Part shown: in pieces, positions 40,087 to 53,417 of the stretch
Position numbering within the stretch: position 1 is the stretch's first letter
How the letters are laid out: every line of letters starts with the position of its first letter
DNA from: Bidens hawaiensis
Lineage: Eukaryota; Streptophyta; Magnoliopsida; Asterales; Asteraceae
Reading direction: 5' to 3'
NCBI GenBank assembly: GCA_021521415.1
Contig: JAIQDT010000301.1
Span: 930,001-994,000 of the forward strand
Length of the DNA stretch: 64,000 bases
Translations under genes and position numbers: made by a program
Notes under the pieces: model-generated
Told to the model about the DNA's origin: nothing
The model's input: only the letters and a program-made list of their open reading frames with translations
Database searches by the model: none

Positions 40087-40977
40087 TATTATATCCTCTT
40101 TAAAGTGGCACCAAACTTAACATCTTGGGACTAGGAAACAAGAGAAACGAGCAAAGGGGGCCCTTAAGGTGGCGGGATCATAATCTAATCCAATCTTTTT
40201 TTATCAACCAATATATTTATAAAAATGAAAATGATTATAAATTTGGTTAGTTAACGTCTCACTACCTAAATAGCAGTGGTATGACAACACTTTATATTAA
40301 CTAACCATGTTCAACAACATATAGTCTAATTGTGAGCTTATGTTGATTGCATCGCACGACAACCAACTCATGTTAGTGTGGGGATAACTTATGTGCTATG
40401 AAAACTACAGCGACACTTAAATTTTTTAAAGCCGTTAAAAACTTATGTTTTTTTAACCCTTAATTTAATGCATTTAACTCTTTTTAAACAAACAAGGTTT
40501 CATAAGTTCTTTAATGCAGCCAAAGATACAAACGAGGGTAATTACAATTGCAATCTTATCAAATGTTTTACAACCCAATGATAAATAAATAATTCGGGTA
40601 ATAATCTGACAAAATAGGTCTTATAGTGTTAAACATGTTAAAGACGATGCACTTAATACAAGTATCAAATATAAATCTGACTCGTTTAACCTCTTTATAT
40701 CGAATGTCTATAACACAGCTGTATGTTACATTTACCAATATTGCAATAAGGAAAAATTATAGAGTCTAGCCTACTAATTTAAATATTTTAAAAAAATAAA
40801 AATCACATAGTGTACATTTTTATTTAACATGTTTAATCGTGTCTTAAACAGCTATTCAATTGTCAGCCTATAATAATAAACTCAGGTCCAAGTTGTTTTA
40901 TACATATGCTTCGATAAGCCCTTTTACCCATTTCAACAACGAATTTCCGTATTTTAAGCACATTTCATCATTAATCC
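40087..40977. other. AT-rich spacer
   Basis: No gene or repeat boundary supported. Confidence 0.5.
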
Positions 40978-40982
40978 ATCGC

Positions 40983-43303
40983 TGTAACATTTGTCATTTT
41001 TCGGTTTAACTTGCATTTGTATCAAAAACCCGACCCGTTTTGATCTTTCGGATTTGTCGTTATTAATAAAATGTCGTGTCAAGAAAACATCATTTTCGGT
41101 ATGTTAAAACACCTCTTTATGATGAAAATGACTTAAAACAAACTTTATGGACTATTATTGTCAATTATCAAAAGCTTGTTTGACCATTTTAACCAATCAC
41201 ATGAAATTTTCCCATCTTACCATTATAAAAGCAAGGTTCCATACACCACTTTAGTTGTTCATCTTCTCCAAACTCTCTCTCAAATCCAAGTATTTATCTT
41301 CAACATCTTGTTAGTTTGATTACATTAGGTCAAACTAATACTAACCTTGTTTCTAACTAAATCTTATTACATAAAGCTTAATGTTGCAACCTATATATAA
41401 TATACACCCCTTGTTTCCTTTGGCTTTCACTTCTCTGTTCACGATCGGTTGAAATGTTGTGTTACAAGGCAATGCTACATGGAGGACTATTATAGTCCTT
41501 GATATATACCTTAACTTATGCTTTAATTTATGCAAGTTTACTAGCGTTGTTTAGTTTCTAATTACTTTTAGTTTCCAAATCATTTTTAATAGTTCAATGG
41601 TATTGGGTATGTGGCCACCATTTTCGGTTTCATCCCGAGTCAAGAGCCGAACCAAAACCGAACTTTTGTTTAATACTTTATTATTAACATATTGTATGAA
41701 AGATTTGAGTATTATTATTTTTAAGTTTTTCTAATGAGTTCTATGGTATTGGATATATGGCCACCATTTTCGGTTTCATCCCTAGTTAAGAGCCGAACCA
41801 AATCCGAACTCTTGTTTAAATACTTTATATTTAAAATGATTTATATGTTACAAGTATGAATTGTGTATTATAGTTTCTAGGTTCGGTTTAATAAATTCTA
41901 TGGTATTGGGTATGTGGAAACCATCCTTGGTTTTATTTAGAGTCAAGGACCGAACGAAGACCAAACTAAACAGAGTTCATTTGCTTAAGACACACTAGTA
42001 TGTTTTGAGCCACCGAATATTTTCTCTAAAACTATTTTATAAACTAATTTCTAATTGTTTTCTCAAAACACTTGGTATGTTGGATCTAACTTGATCTTAA
42101 AACAAATTTAGACCGACAAAACCAAACACTCGCTTAACGGAAGTCAAGGTTCTTCTTAATAGAACTACACACATGTTTAAGCTTCTTTTGATTTCATTGA
42201 GTCATCTCATAATATTTTGGAACCTCGGTTGCAAGCTTGACCAATTATCAAGACTCGAACCGACAAATCCGAACACTCGTAAAGTATCGTTTTGGTATCT
42301 ATTTAACTTTGCAATATTGCAATTGTACCCAAATATTTTACTTAACAAAGGTTAAGTAAAAACTAATAAATAGAATACCGAGACCCGACTCTGAGTAAAC
42401 TTACTTTTCAAAAATCAAATACTTTAATTCCTTATGTGTTTACATTTTAGCCTTCAAACTTTAATTATTTATGTTACTTGTTAAGTTATTTCACTTTAAA
42501 GCTTTCTAAACCATCTACTAACTCAAGACCGTTTTTAATCTAGGTCTTGCCCGTTGAACTTACCCTCCCCCTTTTTATCGCAAACTATCATTCAAGTTAC
42601 TTATTTCATGTGAGTACATTTCATCCCTCGTTTTCACTTTTATACTTTGGGGTAACATGCATACTTATTCAAAACATGAATGATTTAATATACTCGATCC
42701 TCAAACCATAAACTTTAGGGTGTATGATACTTAGAATACTTGCTCTATTGTGTGTTATATGTTTCATATGCTTTACGTGCACGAGTGTTATTTTTATGTT
42801 GTTGTTGAGCCTCGATAAGTATGATCATACGCTTCTCTAACTACCTTAGCCTTGTGCTAGTAGAATAGGGCCTCATTATCCAAGTATGTCAGTTGTTACC
42901 GATTAGAAAGGATCCTCATTTACATATTTTTTTATATACCACGATTGATGCTTTTATTTATAGTCTCATATACGTTTGTGAATTTCGCTCATATTATATA
43001 TATACTCAAAACTATGTAATTTCTCACCAACATACGTGTTGAGAAATATTATTTTATACATTGTTACAGGTTTGATTATTACTTGACTTGGAGTTTGAAG
43101 ACGCCATGCTATTTGATACCGCTAGGTTATTAGAAGAATGATTTATTGTATTTGGTGTTTATTTGTATGAACGAGAAGTGCTACTCTGGTGATTGAATGA
43201 AATTAATGGGTTAATTAAATATTATCACTTTAATAGTGTCTTGTGTTCATGGGCAATCCGTTGCACCCCGACATGTTCCGCCGCCTTTGGTCGGGGTGTG
43301 ACA
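40983..43303 (+). repeat. LTR1 of element D
   Basis: 2321 bp, TGTAACATTTGTC...GGGTGTGACA. TATA box TATAAAA at 41224-41230. About 44 bases present in LTR2 (after AATAAAAT) are missing here. Three internal stretches around 41590, 41745 and 41900 repeat the phrase TGGTATTGG...GGCCACCATTTTCGG, an internal imperfect tandem repeat. Confidence 0.9.
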
Positions 43304-43306
43304 GAT

Positions 43307-43319
43307 TGGTATTAGAACC
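43307..43319 (+). promoter_or_regulatory. Primer binding site of element D
   Basis: TGGTATTAGAACC, three bases after the LTR, is the initiator tRNA-Met PBS (TGGTATCAGAGCC) with two changes. Confidence 0.8.
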
Positions 43320-44251
43320 AAGACTATAGGATAGGCGGTTAGACGTAACGGCCTAGTATAGTTTTGCTTTAGGGTCCTTATACGTGTTGCTTATACGTGT
43401 TACCCTACTTGATTGTTCATTGCACTCATATATTTATTTTCTTATTTGTTTCATTTAAACTCCAAAAATATACACATGCACACACTCTCATAGTATTCCA
43501 AGGTATCCTTACCTTAAACGCAAAAACATTAGTTTTTATATTGTGTTTTATAGATCACAAACTTAATTTGGATCCGGTTATTTAAGATCCCTTAAAGTTT
43601 GCATTATATCGGGTTTGTATCCATCATAGAGGGTGAAACACTATGAAATGATCATTTGACTAAATGATTCCAAGAATCGAATGTGATTTACTTACCTGGG
43701 ATGGTTGAATTGTAGTGTTCGTTTTCTAGGCCAACGAACCGTGTTATACATGTCAATACTTTAAGTTATCAAATGCAAGCGTTCCGGATGCCTCCTTATA
43801 TTTTGGTGTTGGAAACACAAAAGCCACGGTGATAGGTGGACAAGTGTTTTTAACATCTCGTTGTATCTCCGTTTTTATTATATGTTATTATCGTGATTTT
43901 AGTCAACAACATGAAAGACGTTGTGATACGTGCACATGTTCGACTCCATCTATTATTTTATACAAGTTTTATTGGTCAGGATATCAAATCATGGTGGTTC
44001 ATGTACGATTTTCCCGACTATATATATGAATTTCAATATCTCAAAACTTTCAATTTTTGAATGTCAAAAGTTTGAAACTTATATATATATACATACATTT
44101 TATCTTTGATTTAAGTATAGAATAGTTTTTATTAACATTCTCATTCTCATAACTTTAGGATTCATAATCATTAAAACCTTATATTTACTCATTTCTTTAT
44201 ACTTATATAAATTACCCCAAACTTATATCATTCCTCTTTTATTATTTTAGA
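43320..44251 (+). other. 5' untranslated leader of element D
   Basis: Noncoding, highly similar to ~51965-52770. Includes CATACATTTTATCTTTGATT-like text near its end. No ORF. Confidence 0.7.
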
Positions 44252-45640
44252 ATGCCTCCACTTCGTCTCCAAACTCGCAAGCTTAACTCCGGTCGGCGGA
44301 TGGCCGCAATGGTTGCTAAAGAAATCGCCGCTGTGATTCCCGGACTAATAATTCAAATCCAAGTCACCCAACCCACCGTTACTCAAACCATACCCAACCC
44401 TGCACCTTTCGCCTTGAAAAATTTAACTAGTGCCAACCCATCTCAATTTTTTGGCACGAACTGTGCCACTATATTGTTGCAATGGTTCGAGTAGATGGAA
44501 AGCGTTTTTACTCTTTGTGAATGCCTCGAACCCAAGAAAACCATGTATCTCAAGCATGTTCGAGGATACCACACACACTTGGTGGAATAGTGAAATTTTC
44601 ACCAATGGGGCGGAACTAGCTATGGCCTACTCATGGACCGAGCTCAAGAAGTCATGATGAAAAAGTTTTGCCCAAAACATGAATTTCAAAAACTCGAATA
44701 TGAATTTTGGGAACTTAAACAAGAGAGTGGTGACAACTCCGCCTACTCCAACCGCTTTCACGAGCTTAGCCTTTTGGTTCCCCACTTGGTCACTCCCCTC
44801 GAACGGGCTATTGACAAGTATGTCGGCGGTTTGCCTATGAAAATCCGTGACTCGGTGATGAGTAGCAAACCGCAAACCCTTCATGATGCTATTACCTTAG
44901 TCGGTGCTCTTTCCGAAAACCATGTCAAAGCCGGTACCCTCACCATCAAAAGTTCCAAGAAACCCAATGACAAAAGTACACCCGAACCATCAACCCTCAC
45001 CAAAGTTAACCCTCAAACTCAATCTATAAACTACTCCAATTCCACCCACCACACCAAGAAGAAAGGCAAACTAAATTACCGAAACTATGCCGTCACTCAC
45101 CCATCACAACCTCAATTTCAATCCCAAGCACTCCAAAACCGAAAACCGTATTCCGGCCCGCACCCATTATGTAACACTTGTCAACGTCATCACCCCTCCT
45201 ACTCCGCTTGTCGCCACTGCACAAATGTAACCACTATGGTCACATTAGCAACGTGTGTCGAGAAACCCCCCGTGGGCAACCCGCTCCACCAAGGTTTGCC
45301 CCATCCAACCAAAATCGTCCCGCTCATTTCGCTCAAAATCCTCCTCCTCAACCTAGAGCTTGTTTCAATTATGGAGACCCAAATCATTTCCGCAATGCTT
45401 GTCCCCGACTTGCTTCTGTTAACCAAGCTCAAATCATACCCACACCCTACTACCAAACCCAAGCCTACTAAGTTCAAACCTATCAACCTCAAATCCCGCA
45501 ACACTTGGTTCCACCCGCTCTACCACTCCAAGCCATGAAAGCCCTTCCTCCCCCACCACACCCGCAAGCAATGCAAGTCCTCCCTCCTCCTCCACCTCAA
45601 CAAGTCAACCACGGCAACCAAGGTTGTGCCTTTTTGATGA
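44252..45640 (+). pseudogene. gag: gag of element D
   Basis: The start MPPLRLQTRKLNS at 44252 is typical for chromovirus Gag. Stops at 44492 and 44589 and frame changes break the first third. 44633-45538 is open and contains the Gag core (AQEVMMKKFCPKHEFQKLEYEF to YVGGLPMKIRDSVMSSKPQT). Two CCHC knuckles are spread over two frames near 45180-45420; the second, CFNYGDPNHFRNAC, has Tyr for the second Cys and would not bind zinc normally. A Pro-rich linker leads to the protease. Confidence 0.85.
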
Positions 45641-47757
45641 ATGCCAACCAAGCTCAAGTTGCCAATGATGTGGTGAACGGTAAGTTTTTAGTAAATGAGC
45701 ATTTAGCTTCAATTTTATTTGATATCGGAGCTGATAAGAGTTTTGTTTCTTTTAAATATGAATATATTCTCGCCTTACCTCGCACTAAACTTTCTCGCCT
45801 TTTTTCTGTCGAAGTCGCCAATGGTAGCTCCATCACCATCGATTCGGTCATTCGAAATTGTATTCTCACTCTTTGCAAGCACGAATTCTCGATCGACCGC
45901 ATCCCGATGCAAATGGGGAGCTTCGACATCATAGTAGGTATGGATTGGTTAGCTTTGCACGTGCGAAAGTCGTTTGTTATGACAAATTCATTCGAATCCC
46001 GCTCGTCAATGGCAAAATCCTCAAAGTCTGTGGCAAAACGTTTCCTAAGAAACTCAAACTCATGTCTTGCTCACGATCTCGAAAGTACTTACGCCAAAAG
46101 CATGTTCCATTCTTAACCCAAGCGGTGGTGAAAGATCCCAAAGAAAAGAAAATTCAAGACGTTCCCGTTGTTTGTGAATTCCCCGACGTTTTTCCCGAAG
46201 ACATCTCTGGTCTTCCACCCATTCGTACTGTTGAATTTCGAATCGACCTTGTGCCCGGCGCAACTCCCGTAGACAAGGCTCCCTATCGTTTAGCTCCTTC
46301 GGAATTGCAAGAGCTATCGAACCAACTTCAAACTCTCCGATAAAGGTTTTATCCATACAAGCTCTTCCCCTTGGGGCGCTCCCGTCCTCTTCTTGAAAAA
46401 GAAAGATGGCCCGTTCCGCATGTGCATCGATTATCGTGAACTCAATAAACTCACCATTTAAAATCGTTACCCTTTGCCTCGAATCGACGACCTCTTCGAT
46501 CAACTCCAAGGCGCAACTTGCTTTTCCAAAATCGATCTTCGATCGAATTATCATTAATTGCATGTTCATGAAGAAGATATTCCTAAAACCGCTTTTCGTA
46601 CTCGGTATGGACATTACGAGTTCTTGGTTATGCCTTTCGGATTGACCAATGCACCCGCGGTATTCATGGACCTCATGAACCGTGTTTGCAAACCATTCTT
46701 GCACAAATTCGTTATTGTTTTTATCGATGACATCCTTATCTTCTCCAAGACCAAATCCGAACATGAGCATCGTTTACGTTCCATTATCGACCTCCTAAGA
46801 AAAGAACAACTTTATTCTAAGTTCTCAAAATGTAAATTTTGGTTAAAGGAAGTTCAATTTTTGGGTCACGACGTCAATGATAAAGGCATTCATGTTGATC
46901 CCCTCAAAATAGAGGTCGTAAAAGTTTTGAAAACTCCATCCACTCCCACGGAAGTCCGATCTTTCCTTGGTTTGGTCGGGTATTATCGGTGATTCATTCT
47001 AAACTTCTCCAAATCGCGTTACCCCTCACCACACTAACTCATAAAGGAAAACCTTATGAATGGGGATCGAAACAAGAATAAGCTTTCCAAACTCTAAAGC
47101 ATATGCTTTGCAATGCTCCCGTTTTAACCCTTCCCGATGGAAACAACGACTTTGTGGTATTTTGCGATGCATCCAATCAAGGTCTTGGTTGCGTTCTCAT
47201 GCAACAAGGTCAAGTTATCGCATATGCCTCAAGGCAACTTTAGGTTCACGAAAAGAATTACACGACTCGTGATCTCGAGCTTAATGCCGTCGTTTTCGCT
47301 CTCAAAATCTGGAGACATTATCTTTATGGCACAAAATGTGTTGTATTCACCGATCATAAAAGTCTTCAACATATCTTTGACCAAAAAGATCTCAACATGA
47401 AACAACGTCAATGGGCGGAATTACTTAGTGATTACGATTGCGAAATTCGCTACTATCCCGGTAAAGTGAATGTTGTAGCCGATGGCCTTAGTCGTAAAGT
47501 TAATGTAAAAGCCGTTCTGCTTTATAGTATCATCATCCAAACCGATCTCCAAGACCACTTCTATCGAGCCCAATGCACCCTCATTGATGAAGGAATGTAT
47601 TATGAAATGTCATGTGGAGCCGAACTTCAACTCGAAACCAAACCCGATGGCTTGCTTTATTTTCTCAATCGTTTGTGGGTTCCTGATCGTGAGGAACTTC
47701 GTACTTTCGTTCTTGAAAAAGCTCATATGTCGCGATATTCCGTACCCCGGTGCAAAT
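45641..47757 (+). pseudogene. pol: protease, reverse transcriptase and RNase H of element D
   Basis: Protease: ILFDIGADKSFVS near 45715 (Ile replaces Thr of the usual DTGA) and [10 protein letters not shown]: fragments in three frames with [44 protein letters not shown] and [11 protein letters not shown] near 46720 (FIDD form of the catalytic box). RNase H: VVFCDASNQGLGCVLMQQG, then [14 protein letters not shown] and [15 protein letters not shown]. Stops at about 46341, 46459, 46556, 46990 and 47240, and frameshifts, make it non-functional. Read as one old polyprotein. Confidence 0.88.
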
Positions 47758-49564
47758 AAAATGTACTTCGATCTACGATCTATTTATTGGTGGACGGGTA
47801 TGAAAAAGGACGTAGCACTTTATGTCTCAAAATGTCTTACATGCTCAAAGATTAAAGCCGAACACCAAAAACATTTTGGTTTACTCGAGCAACCTCCTAT
47901 CCCTGTTTGGAAATGGGAAGATATTGCTATGGACTTTATCACTAAATTACCTTCCACTCAAAAGCAAAATGATAGCATTTGGCTCATCATTGATCGATTA
48001 ACCAAATCGGCTCACTTCATCCCGATCCGCAAGAAGTACTCTGTCGAACAACTCGCTCATATCTATGTTCGTGAAATTGTATGCCGCCATGGTATTCCGT
48101 TGACCATTATTTCTGATCGTGATGCTCGTTTCACTTCCCGTTTTTGGAAATCGCTTCAAGAAGCTTTGGGCACTCACATTGATCTTAGTACCGATTATCA
48201 TCCTCAAACCGATGGCCAATCCGAGCGTACAATCCAAACCCTTGAAGATATTTTTCGATTTTGTGTTCTTGATTTCGGTGGAAATTGGGACTCTCATCTT
48301 CTGCTTATCGAATTCTCTTACAACAATAGCTATCATTCTAGCATTGATATGGCTCATTTCCAAGCTCTTTATGGTCGTAAGTGTCGTTCCCTGATTTGTT
48401 GGAACGGGATTGGTGAAGCCCAAATCACCGGTCCCGAGATGGTCCAAGACACTACCGATCGTATCGATTAAATCCGCAAAAATCTCCTCGCTGTTAGAAG
48501 TCACCAAAAGAGCTATAGCAAATACATGTTTTCATAAATATACTGGTATCTAATTGAAATCAAACTCACATGAAATCAATTTTGAAATAGTATTATATTG
48601 AAATAAAATACAAATCAATTTTGCAATCTAAGAGTAAACGATTTAACATTCAATGCAACTACAACTATTGTTGTGATTTATGATTGTGCGCTTGTATAAT
48701 ACGGTATGATAGTGAAAAAAAGTGAATGGGCATACAAACCAGTCACATTGGTGCCCAAAGAAATTGGACGTACTTGTCGTTTCTCAAGCATGTCTGATTG
48801 TAACGGAATGGTAGGAAGAAGAGTACTGAAGCGACATGCCGCCACAGTCACCTAGGGTTTCGAAATCGAACCCGGCAACAGTAAACGGTGAAAACATCAC
48901 ACCACTGCCACCAAGGGTACGGAAATCGAACCCGGCAACAGTGACGTAATCGATCGAAGAGCAAGAAAGAAACTAAAGAATTACCATGGCCACCGTTTGA
49001 GAGAAAGTCAATATGAGAGTGGAAACGGTAGTCCTTATATCTAAGGAGGGGAGATAGTTATTGATGATACCAATGATTTTTGAGGCATGGAAGATAACTA
49101 TCGACAAAAGGTGAAAACCCCTCGAGTTCAATGTTGGCGACCTTGTCCTTTTCAAAGTATCCCCTTGGAAAAGGGTAGTCTGTTTTGAAAAGAAAGGAAA
49201 ACTAGCACCCCGTTTTGTAGGCCCATTCAAAATCCTTGAAAGAATCAGAAAAGTGGCTTATAAACTCGAATTACCATAAGAACTTACCGGTGTTCATCCA
49301 ACCTTTCATGTCTCAAACCTCAAAAAGTGCTTAGCCGAAGGTAATCTTCACATACCTCTCAACGAAGTACGTATCGATGAAACCTCGCAAATGATCGAAA
49401 AACCCATTGAAATCGTGGACCGCAATGAGAAACGAACCAAACGTAGCCGCATACATTTAGTTAACATTCGTTGGGAATCATGGCGTGGCGCTGAAATTAC
49501 TTGGGAACGAGAAGACGAGATGAAGGAAAAGTACCCGAATTTGTTTATTACATATTCATCTTAA
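47758..49564 (+). pseudogene. pol: integrase and chromodomain-like C-terminus of element D, interrupted
   Basis: Zinc-binding part to [12 protein letters not shown]. The catalytic core has D in [11 protein letters not shown] in IISDRDARF and E in GQSERTIQ (48210-48240), followed by a stop at 48469. A ~580-base foreign segment then interrupts (48517-49095). Coding resumes with FNVGDLVLFKVSPWKRV (frame-shifted), GVHPTFHVSNLKKCLAEG and the C-terminal EKPIEIVDRNEKRTKRSRI...WEREDEMKEKYP. This last stretch is the chromodomain-type tail characteristic of Tekay/Del chromoviruses and thought to guide insertion into heterochromatin. Stop TAA at 49562. Confidence 0.85.
48517..49101. mobile_element. ~580-bp unclassified insertion in integrase of D
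   Basis: Breaks the coding text between AGCTAT (48511-48516) and the resumption at GACAAAAGG (49103). AACTAT at 49096-49101 may be a target duplication with one change. Inside is an imperfect direct repeat of ~70 bases around GAAATCGAACCCGGCAACAG (48861 and 48921). No clear terminal repeats; origin unknown. Confidence 0.5.
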
Positions 49565-49577
49565 TTTCGGGATGAAA

Positions 49578-49597
49578 TTTCCTAAAGTAGGGAAGAC
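49578..49597 (+). promoter_or_regulatory. Polypurine tract of element D
   Basis: AAAGTAGGGAAGAC directly before LTR2. Confidence 0.65.
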
Positions 49598-51962
49598 TGT
49601 AACATTTGTCATTTTTCTGTTTAACTTGCATTTGTATTTGTATTAAAAACCCGACCCGTTTTGATCTTTCGGATTCGTCTTTATTAATAAAATTTTGGAT
49701 TTTATGTTCGTTTATGTTTCACAAATGTCGGGTCAAGAAAACATCATTTTCGGTACGTTAAAACACCTTTTTATGATGAAAAATGACTTAAAACAAACTT
49801 TAGTGACTATTATTGTCAATTATCAAAAGCTTTTTGACCATTTTAACCAATCACATGCAATTTCCCCATATGAATGAACCATACTCTTACATTATAAAAG
49901 CAAGGTTCCATACACCACTTTGGTTGTTCATCTTCTCCAAACACTCTCTCTCAAATCCAAGTATTCATTTTCAACCTATTGTTACTTTGATTACATAAGG
50001 TCAAACTAATACTAACCTTGTTTCTAACTAAATCTTATTACTTAAAGCTTAATGTTGCAACATATATATAATATATACCCTTTGTTTCCTTCGGCTTTCA
50101 CTTCTCTGGTCACGATCGGCTGAAGTGTTGTACTACAAGGCAAGGCTACATTGCGGACTATTATAGTCCTTGATATATACCTTAACTTATGTTTTTAACT
50201 TATGCTTTAAGTTATGCAAGTTTACTAGTGTTATTTAGTTTCTAATTACTTTTCGTTTCCGAATCATTTTTAATAGTTCAATGGTATTGGATATGTGACC
50301 ATCATTTTCGGTTTCATCCCGAGTCAAGAGCCAAACCAAAACCGAACTTTTGTTTAATACTTTATTGTTAACATATTGTATGAAAGATTTGAGTATGATT
50401 ATTTTTATGTTTATTTTAATGAGTTCTATGTACTGGATATGTAGCCACCATTTTCGGTTTCATCCCGAGTTAAGAGCCAAACCAAAACCGAAAGCTTGTT
50501 TCAATACTTTATATTTAAAATGATTTATATGTTACAAGTTCTATGGTATTGGGTATGTGACAACCACCCTTGGTTTTATTCCGAGTCAAGGACCAGAACA
50601 AGACCGAACTAAACCGAGTTCATTCGCTTAAGACACACTAGTATGTTTTGAGCCACTGAATCTCATATTTTCTCTAAAACTATTTTATATACTAATTTCT
50701 AATTGTTTTCTCAAAACACTTGGTATGTTGGATCTAACTTGATCTCATAACAAGTATGGACCGAAAAAACCAAACACTCGCTTAACGGACGTCAAGGTTC
50801 TTCTTAATAGAACTACACACATGGTTAAGCTTCTTTTGATTTCATTGAGTTATCTCATAACATTTTGGAACCTCGGTTGCGAGCTTGACTGATTATCAAG
50901 ACTCGAACCGACAAATCCGAACACTCGTAAAGTATCGATTTGGTATCTATTTAACTTTGCAATATTGCAATTGTACCCAAATATTTTACTTAACAAAGGT
51001 TAAGTAAAAACTACTAAATAGAATACCGAGACCCGACTCCGAGTAAATTTACTTTTCAAAAATCAAATACTTTAATTCCTTATGTGTTTACATTTTAGCC
51101 TTCAAACTTTAATTATTTATGTTACTTGTCAAGTTATTTTACTTTAAAGCTTTCTAAACCATCTACTAACTCAAGACCGTTTTTAATCTAGGTCTTGCCC
51201 GTGGAACTTACCCTCCCCCGTTTTATCGCAAATTATCCTTCAAGTTACTTATTTCATGTGAGTACATTTCATCCCTCGTTTTCACTTTTATACTTTGGGG
51301 GTAACATGCATACTTATTCAAAACAAGAATGATTTAATATACTCGATCCTCAAACCATAAACTTTAGGGTGTATGATATTTAGAATACTTGCTCTATTGT
51401 GTGTTATATGTTTCATATGCTTTACGTGCACGAGTGTTATTTTTATGTTGTTGTTGAGACTTGATAAGTATGATCATACGCTCCTCTAACTACCTTAGCC
51501 TTGTGCTAGTAGAATAGGGCCTCATTAACCAAGTATGTCGGTTGTTACCGATTAGAAAGGATCCTTATTTACATATGTTTTATATACCAAGATTGATGCT
51601 TTTATTTATAGTCTCATATATGTTTGTGAATTTCGCTCATATTATATATATACTCAAAACTATGAAATTGCTCACCAACATATGTGCTGACAAATATTAT
51701 TTTATGGATTGTTACAGGTTTGATTATTACTTGACTTGGAGTTTGAAGACGCCATGCTATTTGATACCGCTAGGTTATTAGAAGAATGAACAATATTTAT
51801 TTATTGTATTTGGTGTTTATTTGTATGAACGAGATGTGCTACTTTGGTGATTGAATGAAATTAATGAGTTGATTAAATATTGTCACTTTAATAGTGTCTT
51901 GTGTTCATGGGCAATCCATTGCACCCCGGCATGTTCCGCCGCCTTTGGTTAGGGTGTGAAAA
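49598..51962 (+). repeat. LTR2 of element D
   Basis: Partner of LTR1, with TATAAAA at 49893-49899 and about 44 extra bases near 49695. The end is damaged: GGTTAGGGTGTGAAAATCAG instead of ...GTGTGACAGATTGG, so the PBS of the following leader is partly deleted. Confidence 0.88.
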
Positions 51963-52772
51963 TCAGAACCAAGACTATAGGATAGACGGTTAGACGTAAT
52001 GGCCTAATATAGTTTTGTTTTAGGGTCATTATACGTGTTGCTTATACATGTTACCCTACTTGATTGTTCATTACACTCATATATTTATTTGCTTATTTAT
52101 TTCATTTAAACTCCAAAAATATACACATGCACACAGTCTCATAGTATTACAAGGTATCCTTATCTTAAAACGCAAAAACAATAGTTTTTATATTGTGTTT
52201 TATGGATCACAAACTTAATTTGGGTCCGATTATTTAAGATACCTTAAAGGTTGCATTTATATTGGGTTTGTAGCCATCATAGACGGCGAAACACTATGAA
52301 AAGATCATTTGACTAAAAGATTACAAGAATCAAAGATGATTTACTTACTTGGGTTGGTTGAATTGTAGTGTTCATTTTCTAGGCCAAAGAACCGTGTTAT
52401 ACATGTCAATACTTTAAGTTATCGAATGTAAGCGTTCCGGTTGCCTCCTTATATTTTGGTGTTGGAAACACAAAAGCCACGGTGATACGTGGACAAGTGT
52501 TTTAACATATCGTTGTATCTCCGTTTTTATTATATATTATTATCGTGATTTGAGTCAACAACATGAAAGACGCGGTGATACGTGCACATGTTCGACTCCA
52601 TCTATTATTTTATACAAGTTTTATTGGTCAGGATATTAAATCATGGTGGTTCATGCACGATTTTCCCGACTATATATATGAATTTCAATATCTTAAACTT
52701 TCAATATTTGAATGTTAAAAGTTTGAAACTTATATATATACATACATTTTATCTTTTGATTCATGTATAAAT
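51963..52772 (+). repeat. Second copy of the D leader
   Basis: Matches 43311-44120 at most positions and continues outward from LTR2, showing that another internal region once followed it. It stops abruptly near 52772, where the gag region should begin. Confidence 0.82.
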
Positions 52773-52835
52773 AGTTTTCCCGACTATATATACGATTTTC
52801 CGGCATGTTCCGCCGCTTTTGGTCAGGGTGTGACA
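52773..52835 (+). repeat. Filler and tail of a third LTR of D
   Basis: 52774-52792 repeats TTTTCCCGACTATATATA from 52661-52678 in the leader. Then GGCATGTTCCGCCGC...CAGGGTGTGACA (52803-52835) equals the last 33 bases of the LTRs. The outer flank ATCAC pairs with ATCGC left of LTR1. Confidence 0.75.
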
Positions 52836-52840
52836 ATCAC

Positions 52841-53412
52841 CAACTTTTAATCACACCATACCATGAATCTAAGTGTTATTAGTAAAGATAACCAAAATTT
52901 GAGTTGTTACAACTTAAGGAAGGCTTAGTTATGTAACAATTTATACCAAAAGGACTTTTAACCTAGTTCCTAGTAGTATCAACGTATGTACATTTTGGTT
53001 TTTCAAGTGCTTGAGTCTCATGATAAACAAATGTGTGAATCAATGAGTAAGTTTATAGTTGTGTGTTTGTTAGCCATTCTAAAAAATATATATGACAACG
53101 TAAGACTGATTACTCAAAAGACATTTAACAACATATGCCTTCCAAATAAAACCACACTATAGGCATACGTTGTGATAAATAAAGGATATCTCATGGGATC
53201 ATTTGACTCCATATATCATGGACTCCGTCCAACGACCTTTCCAAGTCTACAAATTTGGACTTTGTTGATTAGGCAAAGTCATTTTGATTTCGATATTAAA
53301 TTCACTCTATATTTTAATCCAACATGAATAATTGTCCTTGCCTGATCTTTTAGGATTAAATCTCATTCTAGGCATTGTCATATCTTTAAGCATTTAGATC
53401 CAAAAAATAATA
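52841..53412. other. AT-rich spacer between D and E
   Basis: No gene or recognised element. Confidence 0.5.
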
Positions 53413-53417
53413 CCACC

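Larger units (their letters stand above)
40983..52835 (+). mobile_element. Element D: Tekay/Del-type chromovirus with three LTR parts (decayed)
   Basis: Order: LTR1 (40983-43303), tRNA-Met-type PBS, gag, protease, RT, RNase H, integrase, chromodomain-like end, PPT, LTR2 (49598-~51962), a second copy of the 5' untranslated region (~51963-52770), and the last 33 bases of a third LTR (52803-52835). Outer flanks are ATCGC (40978-40982) and ATCAC (52836-52840), a TSD with one change. The pol order, PBS and C-terminal EIVDRNEKRTKRSRIHLVNI region place it in the chromovirus Tekay/Del group. Every gene has several stops; it looks older than A, C and E. Confidence 0.88.

Noticed and set aside
43307..43319. 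tRNA gene suggested by tRNA-like complementarity
   Set aside because: It is only a primer binding site of 13 bases next to an LTR; no cloverleaf is present. No tRNA or rRNA gene was recognised anywhere in the window.
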